NCBI RefSeq assembly: GCF_025244925.1
Contig: NZ_CP104275.1
Span: forward strand, 2,728,001 to 2,792,000
Direction of reading: 5' to 3'
Origin: Arthrobacter zhaoxinii
Lineage (GTDB): Bacteria > Actinomycetota > Actinomycetes > Actinomycetales > Micrococcaceae
DNA: 64,000 nucleotides
This document shows, in pieces, positions 11,240 to 24,183 of the stretch. Under the pieces are notes generated by a model, which saw only the letters and a list, made by a program, of their open reading frames with translations, was not told the origin of the DNA and did not search any database. The position numbers were made by a program, and so were the translations under genes. Position 1 is the first letter of the stretch. Every line of letters begins with the position of its first letter.

Positions 11240-12063
11240 TACTCTGCGTCCTCGTCTTCCATCCAGGTGCGGTTGCTGCCGGTGAGCACGATGTCCCAGT
11301 TGTAGCCGGTGGCCCATTCATGCGAGGTGATGTTGTGGTCGTACGTGGCCACGAGGCGGTCGCGGGCCTTGGAATCGGTGATCGACTGGTAGATCGGATC
11401 CAGGGCGAACAGCGGATCGCCGGGGAAGTACATCTGGGTGATCATGCGCTGGGTGAAGTCGGTGCCGAAGAGCGAGAAGTGGATGTGTGCGGGCCGCCAG
11501 GCGTTGTAGTGGTTCTTCCACGGGTACGGTCCGGGCTTGATGGTGGTGAACTCATAGAAGCCGTCATCGGTGGTGATGCAGCGGCCGACGCCGGTGAAGT
11601 TCGGGTCCAGCGGGGCGGGGTGCTGGTCGCGCTTGTGGATGTAGCGGCCGGCGGAGTTGGCCTGCCAGATTTCCACCAGCTGGTTGCGGACCGGGTGCCC
11701 GTCGCCGTCGAGGATGCGTCCGCGGACGATGATCCGCTCCCCCATCGGCTCGCCGTTGTGCTGGATGGTCAGGTCGCTCTCGAGCGCGTGGACATCCTGG
11801 TGGCCGAAGGCCGGGGACCACAGTTCAATGGTTTCGGGGTCCACGTGGTGCGGATCCTTAGTGGGGTGGCGCAGAAGGGAGCTGCGGTAGGGAGAGAAAT
11901 CGATGCGGGGCTGGGTCTCCTCCGCGGCGCCGTCGTCCACCCCCTTGGAGTATTCGGCGTGGACCGACGCGATTTCAGCGGAGATCTGGTCCTGCGAGGC
12001 CTCGGCGGCGTCCAGCTTCTCGATGACATGGCTGTTCGAGAAAAGATCCTCTTCCATTTCCAT
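11239..12063 (-). CDS. pcaH: Protocatechuate 3,4-dioxygenase beta subunit
   Basis: The catalytic 274-residue chain opens the protocatechuate ring between its hydroxyls using Fe(III). Ligands are visible by homology: Tyr141 (GRYIHKRD), Tyr180 (PGPYPW), His193 and His195 (PAHIHFSLFG). The chosen start is ATG 12063 with AAGGA upstream; a second ATG lies 6 nt downstream. Compared with the well-known pseudomonad enzyme it has about 35 extra residues, mostly an acidic N-terminal segment. It is the first gene of the pca operon, and two palindromic operator candidates lie 80-115 nt upstream. Confidence 0.95.
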   Translation of the reverse strand: MEMEEDLFSNSHVIEKLDAAEASQDQISAEIASVHAEYSKGVDDGAAEETQPRIDFSPYRSSLLRHPTKDPHHVDPETIELWSPAFGHQDVHALESDLTIQHNGEPMGERIIVRGRILDGDGHPVRNQLVEIWQANSAGRYIHKRDQHPAPLDPNFTGVGRCITTDDGFYEFTTIKPGPYPWKNHYNAWRPAHIHFSLFGTDFTQRMITQMYFPGDPLFALDPIYQSITDSKARDRLVATYDHNITSHEWATGYNWDIVLTGSNRTWMEDEDAE

Positions 12064-12142
12064 GGGTCTTCCTTTCAATGAAGCGCGCCCTCGCGCTCCG
12101 GCTTTCCAAGCATCCACGTGGTCGAAACCACAGTACACGGCT

Positions 12143-12159
12143 TGTTCATTGGATGTACA
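12143..12159. promoter_or_regulatory. IclR-type operator candidate, proximal
   Basis: TGTTCA-N5-TGTACA is an imperfect palindrome (5 of 6 positions) in the pobA-pcaH gap. Its centre is 19 bp from the centre of the perfect palindrome at 12162-12178, nearly two helical turns. IclR dimers commonly bind such short inverted repeats. Confidence 0.55.
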
Positions 12160-12161
12160 GG

Positions 12162-12178
12162 TGTTCGCTATACGAACA
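12162..12178. promoter_or_regulatory. IclR-type operator candidate, distal
   Basis: TGTTCG-N5-CGAACA is a perfect 6-bp inverted repeat, 98 bp upstream of the pcaH start and touching the pobA 3' end. Its spacing and symmetry suit PcaR or the IclR gene at 13477-14244. No binding data are available. Confidence 0.6.
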
Positions 12179-12179
12179 T

Positions 12180-13376
12180 TTAGTCGTTCGGCCAGCCGGT
12201 GTAGGCCTCGGCAAGGTAGGCGCTGCCGTGCCGGGAGGCGACGACGCCGCTCAGCTCTCCCAGCGCACGCTTGCGCTCGAAGGAACCGGCATCCGCCCGG
12301 GTGTGCAGCATAGAGGTCATCCAATAGGAAAAGTTCTGCGCCCGCCAGACCCGCTTCAGCGCCTTGTCGCTGTACCCGTCCAGCAGGTCCGCGGACCGGG
12401 TGGCGTAGAACGAATCGATGGCTTCGAACAGCACCCGAACGTCGGCCAGGGCGAGGTTCAGCCCCTTGGCTCCCGTGGGCGGAACGGTGTGCCCGGCGTC
12501 GCCGGCCAGGAACAGGTTTCCGTACCGCAGAGGTTCGCAGACGTAGCTGCGGAACTTCAGGACGGTTTTTTCGAAGATGGGTCCCCTCGTCAGTTCGAAG
12601 CCGTCCGGGCCGTCCACCCGGGCCTGGAGCTCGTCCCAGATCCGGTCTTCGCTCCAGGCATCCGGGTCTTCGTTCGGGTCGGACTGGAAGTACATCCGCT
12701 GGACCTCGTCGTTGCGCTGGCTGATCAGGGCGAAACCGCGGTCCGAGTTGGCGTAGATCAGTTCCGGTGCGCTGGGGGCTGCCCGGGTGAGGATGCCGAA
12801 CCAGGCGAAGGGGTATTCGATGAAGTTGTCCGTGCGGGCTTCCTTGGGGATGGAGCGCTTGCAGATGCCGGCGGAACCGTCGGAGCCCACCAGAATCTCG
12901 CAGTGGATCTCATAATCCCGGCCGTCGCTGTCCGTGAAGAGGATCTTCGGGGTGTCCGTTGCAAGGTCCACCACGGCGGTGTCGCTGACTCCGTAGCGGA
13001 CATCCCCGTGGTCCCGTTCCCGGGCGGCGGCCAGGTCGGTGAAGACTTCATTCTGCGGATACAGCCACACGGACTCCCCCACCAGGTCTTCAAAGTCGAT
13101 GCGGTGGCTCTCGCCGCCGAAGCGCAGGTCAATCCCCTCGTGCCGGTAGCCCTCGGTAAGCACCCTGTTGCTGACACCGGTCTCGGTGAGCATCCGGACG
13201 CTGCCGTGCTCCAGGATCCCTGCCCGATGGGTGGTGCGGATGGTCTCGTGGTCCCGCTTTTCGACCACGATGTTTTCAATGCCGGACTTGGCCAGCAGGT
13301 GCGAAAGCATCAGTCCGGCCGGGCCGCCGCCCACAATGCCGACCTGCGTCTTGAGAATTGTGCGCTCTGCACCCAT
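12180..13376 (-). CDS. pobA: 4-hydroxybenzoate 3-monooxygenase
   Basis: The 398-residue flavoprotein converts 4-hydroxybenzoate to protocatechuate with NAD(P)H and O2, feeding the pca pathway. The FAD-binding VGIVGGGPAGLMLSHLLA is at the N-terminus, an RAGILEHGS segment follows, and the second flavin motif GDAGHTVPPTGAKGLNLAL lies near residue 290. The start is ATG 13376 (MGAERTILKTQ), with AAAGGAG 6 nt upstream; longer in-frame starts lack support. It lies 100 nt downstream of an IclR regulator gene in the same orientation. Confidence 0.95.
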   Translation of the reverse strand: MGAERTILKTQVGIVGGGPAGLMLSHLLAKSGIENIVVEKRDHETIRTTHRAGILEHGSVRMLTETGVSNRVLTEGYRHEGIDLRFGGESHRIDFEDLVGESVWLYPQNEVFTDLAAARERDHGDVRYGVSDTAVVDLATDTPKILFTDSDGRDYEIHCEILVGSDGSAGICKRSIPKEARTDNFIEYPFAWFGILTRAAPSAPELIYANSDRGFALISQRNDEVQRMYFQSDPNEDPDAWSEDRIWDELQARVDGPDGFELTRGPIFEKTVLKFRSYVCEPLRYGNLFLAGDAGHTVPPTGAKGLNLALADVRVLFEAIDSFYATRSADLLDGYSDKALKRVWRAQNFSYWMTSMLHTRADAGSFERKRALGELSGVVASRHGSAYLAEAYTGWPND

Positions 13377-13476
13377 CTGGAACTCCTTTGGAAACTCTGT
13401 AGCGGACACTACCTCCCAGTGTGACTGCCGGCACAAGGGGAGCTCCAAGGACATTCTCATTCATTGGGAAACCGGA

Positions 13477-14244
13477 TCAGCGCCGGTAGTGCGGTCCCGC
13501 CGCTTCGGTGCGCACTCCCAGTCCCCGGGAAATGCCGCGGGCAGCGGTCATCAGGGCCGGGACGGTTGCGGGGATATCCTCCCCTCCGGTAGGCACGACA
13601 ACGCCGATCGCCGCCACCGCGGTGCTGCCCGCTCCGAACACGGGCACCGCTATCCCGGTGGTCTCCGGGACGACGGCGCCGGGCAGGCTCGCGCTGCCTT
13701 CCAGCCGCATCCGGGCCCAGGAAGCCCGGAGGACCTTCTCGGCGGCGGCATCCAGGTCCCGCCGCTGCAGATAGGCCTCCTGCACGTGCCGGGGCGAGTG
13801 GGCCATCATCACCATCCCCGAAGACGAGACGTGGACGGGGAGCCGGCCGGCGACCTTGGCGTGGTTCAGCACCGAGCCGTGGCTGGACAGCCGTTCGATG
13901 AACAGGACCTCGTCCTGGCGCAGCACGGACAGCTGCGTGTGCTGCCGGACCACTGCCTGGATGTCCTCCATGAACGGCATCGCAATCTGCTTCAGGCCCA
14001 GCGCCGCAGAACTGCGGTTGGCCAGTTCCCACAGGCGAAGGCCGAGGCGGATGCCGCCGTCCGGCTCGCGCTGGAGGAAGCCGTGCCCCATGAGGTCCTT
14101 CACGATCCGGTGTGCGGTGGACAGGGGCAGCTCCGCGCGGCGGGCCAGCACGGCCACGGGCATGGACTGGTGCGTGTCGTCGAAGGCGCTGATAATCCGG
14201 ACGATCCGGCTGGTCATGGATTCGCCGGTCGGGGAATTCGCCAT
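13477..14244 (-). CDS. IclR-family regulator upstream of pobA (PobR-like)
   Basis: A 255-residue IclR protein. The winged helix covers about residues 10-75 (VLARRAELPLSTAHRIVKDL is the helix-turn-helix), and the C-terminal ligand domain includes VSSSGMVMMAH. Its place upstream of pobA suggests it controls 4-hydroxybenzoate use, but the effector cannot be read from sequence. Start ATG 14244; CAGACT ends 6 nt upstream, so a leaderless transcript is possible. An alternative ATG lies at 14217. It is a second IclR paralogue in one catabolic block, distinct from pcaR. Confidence 0.82.
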   Translation of the reverse strand: MANSPTGESMTSRIVRIISAFDDTHQSMPVAVLARRAELPLSTAHRIVKDLMGHGFLQREPDGGIRLGLRLWELANRSSAALGLKQIAMPFMEDIQAVVRQHTQLSVLRQDEVLFIERLSSHGSVLNHAKVAGRLPVHVSSSGMVMMAHSPRHVQEAYLQRRDLDAAAEKVLRASWARMRLEGSASLPGAVVPETTGIAVPVFGAGSTAVAAIGVVVPTGGEDIPATVPALMTAARGISRGLGVRTEAAGPHYRR

Positions 14245-14273
14245 GTTCCCAGTCTGGCACAGCCGTTAAACGC

Positions 14274-14308
14274 GGCAGGTCCCGCACCACGAGGGTGCGG
14301 GACCTGCC
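14274..14308 (-). terminator. rpoBC operon terminator
   Basis: A perfect 15-bp inverted repeat (GGCAGGTCCCGCACC with its complement, 5-base loop) begins about 17 nt after the rpoC stop. Only a short T run (GCGTTTAAC) follows on the minus strand, but the stem is long and GC-rich. Confidence 0.8.
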
Positions 14309-14324
14309 GTTGGTTGCGCTTTCC

Positions 14325-18215
<3,891 letters not shown>

Positions 18216-18323
18216 GGGTCCCTGTTCTCTCTTGTTCTCTAAATCTGAATGTCTCGGGGTACGGAAAGAGCTCTAGGTGACCATCCCACTGGCGCCAGGC
18301 GGTCCGGGTTAGGCGGCTTTAAT

Positions 18324-18354
18324 ATTCCGTTGCGAGCTCTGCGAGCCGCGGAAT
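18324..18354 (-). other. rpoB-rpoC intergenic hairpin 2
   Basis: ATTCCG and CGGAAT close an imperfect stem around an inner GCTC/GAGC pair. It lies closer to rpoC than the hairpin at 18374-18399. Its role is unknown; RNA processing or attenuation are possible. Confidence 0.3.
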
Positions 18355-18373
18355 TTCGTTGCCGCCGTTCCGG

Positions 18374-18399
18374 ACCGTCCCGGCACCAGCCGGGACGGT
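18374..18399 (-). other. rpoB-rpoC intergenic hairpin 1
   Basis: A perfect 11-bp inverted repeat (ACCGTCCCGGC, 4-base loop) starts 7 nt after the rpoB stop. No T run follows, so complete termination is unlikely. It could tune the rpoB:rpoC ratio or mark a cleavage site. Confidence 0.5.
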
Positions 18400-18406
18400 G
18401 ATACTG

Positions 18407-21400
18407 CTAAACCTCTTCGACGGAGCTGGGCTCTGCACGGGACAGATCGATACCCAGTTCCTCCGCGGCCCGGAAGACTTCTTCATCCGAGTCACGCATT
18501 TCAATCGTGTTGCCTTCGGTGGAGAGGACTTCCACATTCAGGCAGAGCGACTGCATTTCCTTGATCAGGACCTTGAACGATTCCGGAACGCCGGGCTCCG
18601 GGATGTTCTCGCCCTTGACGATGGCTTCGTAGACCTTCACGCGGCCATGGATGTCATCAGACTTGATCGTGAGCAGTTCCTGCAGCGTGTAGGCAGCGCC
18701 GTACGCTTCCAGGGCCCAGACTTCCATCTCACCGAAGCGCTGGCCGCCGAACTGTGCCTTACCACCCAGCGGCTGCTGCGTGATCATGGAGTACGGTCCG
18801 GTGGAGCGTGCGTGGATCTTGTCGTCCACCAGGTGGTGGAGCTTCAGGATGTACATGTAGCCGACCGAGATCGGGTCCGGGAACGGCTGGCCGGAGCGGC
18901 CGTCGTACATCCGGGCCTTGCCCGAGGCACCGATCAGGCGGTTGCCGTCACGGGTCACGTTGGTGGAGTCGAGCAGGTTGATGATCTCATCCTCGCTGGC
19001 ACCGTCGAACACCGGGGTTGCAACCGTGGTGGGACCGGTCTCGCGGGGCAGGTTCGGCAGGTCCTTGACCCAGTCCGGCTCGCCCTCGATCTTCCAGCCC
19101 TGCTTGGCAGCCCAGCCCAGGTGGATTTCCAGGACCTGTCCAACGTTCATTCGGCCCGGAACACCCAGCGGGTTCAGGATGATGTCGACGGGGGTTCCGT
19201 CTTCCATGAACGGCATGTCTTCGATCGGGAGGATCTTGGAGATGACGCCCTTGTTGCCGTGGCGGCCGGCCAGCTTGTCGCCGTCCGTGATCTTGCGCTT
19301 GTGCGCCACGTAGACGCGGACCAGCTGGTTGACGCCCGGGGGCAGCTCGTCGTCGTTGTCGCGGTCGAAGATACGGACGCCGATGACGGTGCCGGACTCG
19401 CCGTGGGGAACCTTCAGGGAGGTGTCGCGGACTTCGCGGCTCTTCTCGCCGAAGATGGCGCGCAGCAGGCGCTCTTCCGGGGTCAGTTCCGTTTCACCCT
19501 TCGGGGTGACACGGCCAACCAGGATGTCGCCTGCTTCAACCTCGGCACCGATGTGGATGATGCCGCGCTCGTCGAGCTGCGAAAGCACCTCTTCGGAGAC
19601 GTTGGGGATGTCGCGGGTGATTTCCTCGGCACCAAGCTTGGTGTCGCGGGCGTCAACCTCGTGCTCCTCAATGTGGATGGAGGTCAGGACATCGTCGGAG
19701 ACCATGCGCTGGGACAGGATGATGGCATCTTCGTAGTTGTGGCCTTCCCATGACATGAATGCCACGAGCAGGTTCTTACCAAGGGCCAGTTCACCCTGGT
19801 CCGTTGCGGGACCGTCGGCGATGATGCTGTTGACCTCAACCCGGGCACCTTCGGAAACCAGCACGCGCTGGTTGTAGGCGTTGCCCTGGTTGGAGCGCTC
19901 GAACTTCATGATCGGGTAGCTGGTCTCGGTGCCGTCGTCGTTCATGACGGTGACGATGTCAGCGGAAACCTCGGTGACAACACCGGGCTTCTTGGCGGTC
20001 ACGGAGTCGCCGGCGTCAACTGCGGTGTACTTCTCCATGCCGGTGCCCACGACGGGGCGCTCGGAACGGAGCAGCGGCACAGCCTGGCGCTGCATGTTCG
20101 CACCCATGAGGGCACGGTTGGCATCGTCATGCTCGAGGAACGGAATCAGGGCCGTAGCCACCGACACCATCTGGCGCGGGGAGACGTCCATGTACTCGAC
20201 CTCGTTGGGCTCAACGAGGACGGGCTCACCGGAGCCGCCGCGGGCACGGACGAGGACAAGGTCCTCGGCGAAGTGCTGGTCGGCGCGCAGCGGGGCGTTT
20301 GCCTGGGCAATGGTGCGCTCAACTTCGTCATCGGCGGTCAGGTAGTCAACCTTGTCGGTGACTACGCCTTCCTCGACCTTGCGGTACGGGGTTTCGATGA
20401 AGCCGAAGGCGTTGATGCGGCCGTAGGAAGCCAGCGAACCGATCAGGCCGATGTTCGGGCCTTCAGGGGTTTCGATGGGGCACATACGTCCGTAGTGGGA
20501 CGGGTGCACATCTCGGACTTCCATGCCTGCACGGTCACGGGACAGACCGCCCGGGCCCAGTGCGGACAGGCGGCGCTTGTGCGTCAGACCGGCCAGCGGG
20601 TTGTTCTGGTCCATGAACTGCGAGAGCTGGGACGTTCCGAAGAACTCCTTGATCGCAGCAACCACGGGACGGATGTTGATCAGGGTCTGCGGCGTGATGG
20701 CCTCGACGTCCTGGGTGGTCATCCGTTCGCGGACCACACGCTCCATACGGGACAGGCCCGTGCGGATCTGGTTTTCGATCAGTTCGCCGACGGCGCGGAT
20801 ACGGCGGTTGCCGAAGTGGTCGATGTCGTCGACCTCGACGCGGATGTCCACGTCGGCACCGTTGCGCTTGCCCGGAACCGTCTTCTCGCCGGCGTGCAGT
20901 GCCACGAGGAACTTGATCATGGCGACGATGTCGTCATTGTTCAGTACCGACGCGTCGGAATCCGTCAGGGGCTTGTCGATGCCGAGCTTGCGGTTGATCT
21001 TGTAGCGGCCAACCTTGGCCAGATCGTAGCGCTTCGGGTTGAAGTACAGGTTGTCCAGCAGCGTCTGGGCAGCCTCGACCGTGGGCGGCTCGCCCGGACG
21101 GAGCTTGCGGTAGATGTCCAGCAGGGCATCTTCGCGGGTTTCCGTGGGGTCCTTTTCCAGGGTGGCCCGGATGGAGTCGTATTCGCCGAAGGTCTCGAGG
21201 ATCTGGCCTTCGGTCCACCCCAGTGCCTTGAGCAGCACGGTGACGGACTGCTTGCGCTTGCGGTCCAGGCGGACGCCCACCTGGTCGCGCTTGTCGATTT
21301 CCAGTTCGAACCATGCACCGCGGGAAGGAATGATCTTCGCGGTGTAGATGTCCTTGTCACTGGTCTTGTCAGCGGTGCGCTCAAAGTAGGCGCCCGGGGA

Positions 21401-21907
21401 ACGGACCAGCTGGGAAACAACAACACGCTCGGTGCCGTTGATGACGAACGTTCCCTTGTCTGTCATGAGGGGGAAGTCGCCCATGAACACGGTCTGCTGC
21501 TTGATCTCACCCGTGTTGTTGTTCATGAATTCGGCTTTAACGTACAACGGGGCCGAGTACGTAGCGTCCCGGTCCTTGCACTCCGCCATGGTGTACTTCG
21601 GGTCGGCAAACTCCGGCTCCGAGAAGCTCAGGGACATGGTGCCCTGGAAGTCTTCAATCGGGGAGATTTCCTCGAAGATGTCGGCCAGGCCGGATGTGGT
21701 GGCAATACCCTGTTCGCCGGTCTCCCGCGCCTTTTCAACGCGCGCCTTCCAGCGCTCGTTGCCGACGAGCCAGTCAAAGCTGTCCGTCTGCAGGGCAAGA
21801 AGATTGGGAACGTCAAGCGGTTCGTGAATCTTTGCGAATGAAATCCGGGAAGCTGCGTTCTCCGGATTAGTAGCGGTTTCGTTATTAGAGGTGCTCGAGG
21901 CGACCAA
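18407..21907 (-). CDS. rpoB: RNA polymerase beta subunit
   Basis: The 1166-residue beta subunit. The rifampicin pocket region (about residues 420-450) reads [20 protein letters not shown] followed by [11 protein letters not shown], with no known resistance change at the Asp, His or Ser hot spots. I choose TTG 21907 ([10 protein letters not shown]) because GGAAGGA lies 6-7 nt upstream; a GTG at 21922 has a badly spaced site. A hairpin at 21931-21947 and a candidate promoter at 22092-22121 precede it. rpoB is separated from rplL by a plus-strand thiolase gene. Confidence 0.98.
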   Translation of the reverse strand: MVASSTSNNETATNPENAASRISFAKIHEPLDVPNLLALQTDSFDWLVGNERWKARVEKARETGEQGIATTSGLADIFEEISPIEDFQGTMSLSFSEPEFADPKYTMAECKDRDATYSAPLYVKAEFMNNNTGEIKQQTVFMGDFPLMTDKGTFVINGTERVVVSQLVRSPGAYFERTADKTSDKDIYTAKIIPSRGAWFELEIDKRDQVGVRLDRKRKQSVTVLLKALGWTEGQILETFGEYDSIRATLEKDPTETREDALLDIYRKLRPGEPPTVEAAQTLLDNLYFNPKRYDLAKVGRYKINRKLGIDKPLTDSDASVLNNDDIVAMIKFLVALHAGEKTVPGKRNGADVDIRVEVDDIDHFGNRRIRAVGELIENQIRTGLSRMERVVRERMTTQDVEAITPQTLINIRPVVAAIKEFFGTSQLSQFMDQNNPLAGLTHKRRLSALGPGGLSRDRAGMEVRDVHPSHYGRMCPIETPEGPNIGLIGSLASYGRINAFGFIETPYRKVEEGVVTDKVDYLTADDEVERTIAQANAPLRADQHFAEDLVLVRARGGSGEPVLVEPNEVEYMDVSPRQMVSVATALIPFLEHDDANRALMGANMQRQAVPLLRSERPVVGTGMEKYTAVDAGDSVTAKKPGVVTEVSADIVTVMNDDGTETSYPIMKFERSNQGNAYNQRVLVSEGARVEVNSIIADGPATDQGELALGKNLLVAFMSWEGHNYEDAIILSQRMVSDDVLTSIHIEEHEVDARDTKLGAEEITRDIPNVSEEVLSQLDERGIIHIGAEVEAGDILVGRVTPKGETELTPEERLLRAIFGEKSREVRDTSLKVPHGESGTVIGVRIFDRDNDDELPPGVNQLVRVYVAHKRKITDGDKLAGRHGNKGVISKILPIEDMPFMEDGTPVDIILNPLGVPGRMNVGQVLEIHLGWAAKQGWKIEGEPDWVKDLPNLPRETGPTTVATPVFDGASEDEIINLLDSTNVTRDGNRLIGASGKARMYDGRSGQPFPDPISVGYMYILKLHHLVDDKIHARSTGPYSMITQQPLGGKAQFGGQRFGEMEVWALEAYGAAYTLQELLTIKSDDIHGRVKVYEAIVKGENIPEPGVPESFKVLIKEMQSLCLNVEVLSTEGNTIEMRDSDEEVFRAAEELGIDLSRAEPSSVEEV

Positions 21908-21930
21908 GAGGGATCCTTCCACAGACCTTC

Positions 21931-21947
21931 AGGCGTGTTTCACGCCT
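21931..21947 (-). other. rpoB leader hairpin
   Basis: AGGCGTG-N3-CACGCCT is a perfect 7-bp stem with a 3-base loop. In the rpoB mRNA it ends a few bases before the ribosome-binding site, so it could affect rpoB initiation. Confidence 0.4.
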
Positions 21948-22091
21948 CCTCCCCTGCACAATGCGGACCGAGTCCGTGTGCGTCCCTATGTCCGGCGTGC
22001 GGCACATCCACAGGTTGCGGATACTGCCCGGCACGGAACGAAGCCCACCGCTATATGAAGGCTGAAGGTTAACAGGAGGAAGCAAATATCC

Positions 22092-22121
22092 ACTATAGGG
22101 CATTATGGGCAGACAAGTCTA
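22092..22121 (-). promoter_or_regulatory. Candidate rpoB promoter
   Basis: Minus strand TAGACT (-35, 22116-22121) and TATAGT (-10, 22092-22097) are separated by 18 bp. This would start transcription near 22085, about 180 nt before rpoB. It is the best promoter match in the gap. Confidence 0.5.
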
Positions 22122-22381
22122 CCCGGTATTTGAACCCTGCTTCGCTCAACCCCTCCAAACGGAGGTTCCGGGGTGGGGGATCCAGTCTCGAATCCCGGCA
22201 ATCGATTCCCGGTCAAGGGGGAGCTACAGGCAACACCGGCGTACCGTTTCCGCATCGGATACAGATACCTTACCGCACAACGGGGCTTTTATGCTTGCCG
22301 GGGCGGCGTGCGGCGCCGCCGCCCCTGTGACGGCGCTCTCCCCGGGGCTCCCGGGTTGGCGTAGCCTTATCCCTGTCTTCA

Positions 22382-22417
22382 ATGACGAATACAACGACGA
22401 AAGCGACCCACGAGTGA
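22382..22417 (+). other. 11-codon mini-ORF overlapping the thiolase start
   Basis: An ATG at 22382 opens an 11-residue frame (MTNTTTKATHE) whose TGA overlaps the thiolase GTG as GTGA. It could couple translation to the thiolase, or be chance. Confidence 0.3.
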
Positions 22418-23649
22418 CTCACGCACCCATAAACACCTCCGCAGCCCGTGAGGGCGCAGCCGTTCCCGAAGTGGTTATCGTTGGGGGTGCGCGCACTCCC
22501 CAGGGCCGCCTGAACGGCCAGCTGTCCGCGTTCACGGCCGTCGAACTCGGCGCCTTTGCCATCAAGGGCGCACTGGAGAAGTCCGGTGTTGACGCCGCCG
22601 ACGTGGATTCGGTCATCATGGGCCACGTTGTGCAGGCCGGCTGCGGGCAGAATCCCGCCCGCCAGGCATCCATCAAGGCCGGTATCGGCTGGGACGTCCC
22701 GGCGGTCACCGTCAACAAGGTCTGTCTCTCCGGCCTGGCTGCGGTGATCGACGCCGCCCGGCTGATCCGGGGCGGCGAGGCCACTGTGGTGGTGGCCGGC
22801 GGCCAGGAATCCATGACCCGCGGCCCGCACCTGCTTCCCGGCTCCCGCCAGGGCTGGAACTACGGCAACATCTCGGCCCTGGACTCCGTGGCCCACGACG
22901 GCCTGACGGATGCCTTCGACAACGACTCCATGGGCATTTCCACCGAACGGGGCAACACGAAGCTGGCCATCAAGCGGCTGGAACAGGACGAAGTAGCCGC
23001 AGCCTCCCACCAGCGGGCGGCAGCGGCAATGGCGGCGGGGATCTTCGACGCGGAAATTGTTCCCGTGACCGTGCCGCAGCGCCGCGGCGAACCCGTGGTG
23101 CTTACTGCGGACGAGGGCGTCCGCCCGGGCACCACGGTGGACACCCTGGCGGGCCTGAGGCCGGCCTTCGATGCAGAGGGAACCATCACGGCCGGCAACT
23201 CCTCCCCCCTTTCGGACGGCGCCGCAGCACTGATCCTCACGACCCGGGACTTCGCCGAAGCCAACGGGCTGAACGTCCTGGCCGCCGTCGGGCTCCCCGG
23301 CCAGGTTGCCGGTCCGGACAACACGCTGCATTCCCAGCCGTCCAACGCCCTCTTCGCCGCGCTTCGCCGGGCGGGCTGGAGCACCTCGGACCTGGACTTC
23401 ATCGAGATCAACGAGGCCTTCGGTGCCGTGGCGGTCCAGTCCCTGAACGAACTGGGCATGGATCTGGAACAGTGCAACCTGCACGGCGGAGCCATCGCGC
23501 TCGGGCATCCGATCGGTGCCTCGGGCGCCCGTCTGGCCCTCACCGCAGCACATGAACTCGCCAGGCGCGGATCCGGCCGGGCCGGGGTTTCCCTCTGCGG
23601 CGGCGGCGGCCAGGGCGAAGCTCTCCTGCTGTACCGCGAAGAGGCCTAA
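22414..23649 (+). CDS. Acetyl-CoA C-acetyltransferase (thiolase)
   Basis: A 411-residue thiolase that condenses or cleaves acyl-CoA chains, most likely acetoacetyl-CoA. The active Cys is C104 (NKVCLSGLAA). The catalytic His is in ALGHPIGASG and the second Cys in VSLCGGGGQGEALL. The chosen start is GTG 22414, with a weak GAAAG about 10 nt upstream; sequence before it is not thiolase-like. It lies alone on the plus strand between rplL and rpoB and ends in a shared bidirectional terminator. It differs clearly from pcaF and is not part of the pca operon. Confidence 0.9.
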   Translation: MTHAPINTSAAREGAAVPEVVIVGGARTPQGRLNGQLSAFTAVELGAFAIKGALEKSGVDAADVDSVIMGHVVQAGCGQNPARQASIKAGIGWDVPAVTVNKVCLSGLAAVIDAARLIRGGEATVVVAGGQESMTRGPHLLPGSRQGWNYGNISALDSVAHDGLTDAFDNDSMGISTERGNTKLAIKRLEQDEVAAASHQRAAAAMAAGIFDAEIVPVTVPQRRGEPVVLTADEGVRPGTTVDTLAGLRPAFDAEGTITAGNSSPLSDGAAALILTTRDFAEANGLNVLAAVGLPGQVAGPDNTLHSQPSNALFAALRRAGWSTSDLDFIEINEAFGAVAVQSLNELGMDLEQCNLHGGAIALGHPIGASGARLALTAAHELARRGSGRAGVSLCGGGGQGEALLLYREEA

Positions 23650-23682
23650 CCGCCCCGGAGCAGCCGCCCCGAGAGAATACAG

Positions 23683-23712
23683 AAGGCCCCGTTCCTTGCG
23701 GAACGGGGCCTT
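23683..23712. terminator. Bidirectional terminator between thiolase and rplL
   Basis: A perfect 13-bp stem AAGGCCCCGTTCC with a 4-base loop, followed by T residues on the plus side. It lies between two converging genes and can serve both. Confidence 0.88.
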
Positions 23713-23747
23713 TTGTAAAGCGTTTTTATGCGGTGAGGCAGTAAAAA

Positions 23748-24122
23748 CTACTTGACGGTGACGGTGGCGCCGGCAGCTTCGAGAGCTTCCTTGGCCTTGT
23801 CAGCGGCTTCCTTGTTGGCGCCTTCGAGGACGGCCTTCGGAGCGCTGTCAACCAGGTCCTTGGCTTCCTTCAGACCCAGCGAGGTCAGGGAGCGAACTTC
23901 CTTGATCACTGCGATCTTCTTGTCGCCGGCTGCTTCGAGGATGACGTCGAATTCGGTCTTCTCTTCAGCGGCTTCAGCGGCACCGGCAGCGGGGCCGGCA
24001 ACTGCGACAGCAGCAGCGGTGACGTCGAACGTCTCCTCGAAGAGCTTCACGAAATCGGAGAGCTCGATGATGGACAGTTCCTTGAAAGCTTCAATGAGCT
24101 CTTCGTTGGTGAGCTTCGCCAT
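23748..24122 (-). CDS. rplL: 50S ribosomal protein L7/L12
   Basis: The 124-residue stalk protein recruits translational GTPases. It has an N-terminal dimerisation segment ([19 protein letters not shown]), an Ala/Gly-rich hinge and a C-terminal domain with [16 protein letters not shown]. It lies 61 nt downstream of rplJ and is followed by a strong terminator, so rpoBC is not reached by simple read-through as in the classic rplJL-rpoBC layout. Confidence 0.98.
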   Translation of the reverse strand: MAKLTNEELIEAFKELSIIELSDFVKLFEETFDVTAAAVAVAGPAAGAAEAAEEKTEFDVILEAAGDKKIAVIKEVRSLTSLGLKEAKDLVDSAPKAVLEGANKEAADKAKEALEAAGATVTVK

Positions 24123-24183
24123 GGTGTGGCGTCCTTCCTATAGTTGGTGCACGCAGGCACCGGAGATTGATGGAGAAGAGGTT

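Larger units (their letters stand above)
21908..22413. other. rpoB promoter/leader and upstream region of thiolase
   Basis: About 500 bases without a gene. The minus strand carries the rpoB leader, about 180 nt from the candidate promoter at 22092-22121, including the hairpin at 21931-21947. The plus strand carries the upstream region of the thiolase gene, including a GC-rich stretch, a TAGCCT box at 22362-22367 and an 11-codon mini-ORF at 22382-22417. I looked for a tRNA around 22120-22230 and did not find one. Confidence 0.6.

Noticed and set aside
20550..20700. Rifampicin-resistance mutation in rpoB
   Set aside because: The Asp, His and Ser hot-spot residues read as wild type.
20129..21841. 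570-residue plus-strand frame antisense to rpoB
   Set aside because: Same composition shadow; rpoB is complete on the minus strand.
21908..21922. GTG 21922 as the rpoB start
   Set aside because: Its GAAGG is only 3 nt upstream; TTG 21907 has a well-placed GGAAGGA and gives the usual N-terminus.
22120..22230. Possible tRNA near GAATCCCGG and ATCGATTCCCGG motifs
   Set aside because: No anticodon stem or acceptor pairing could be drawn on either strand.
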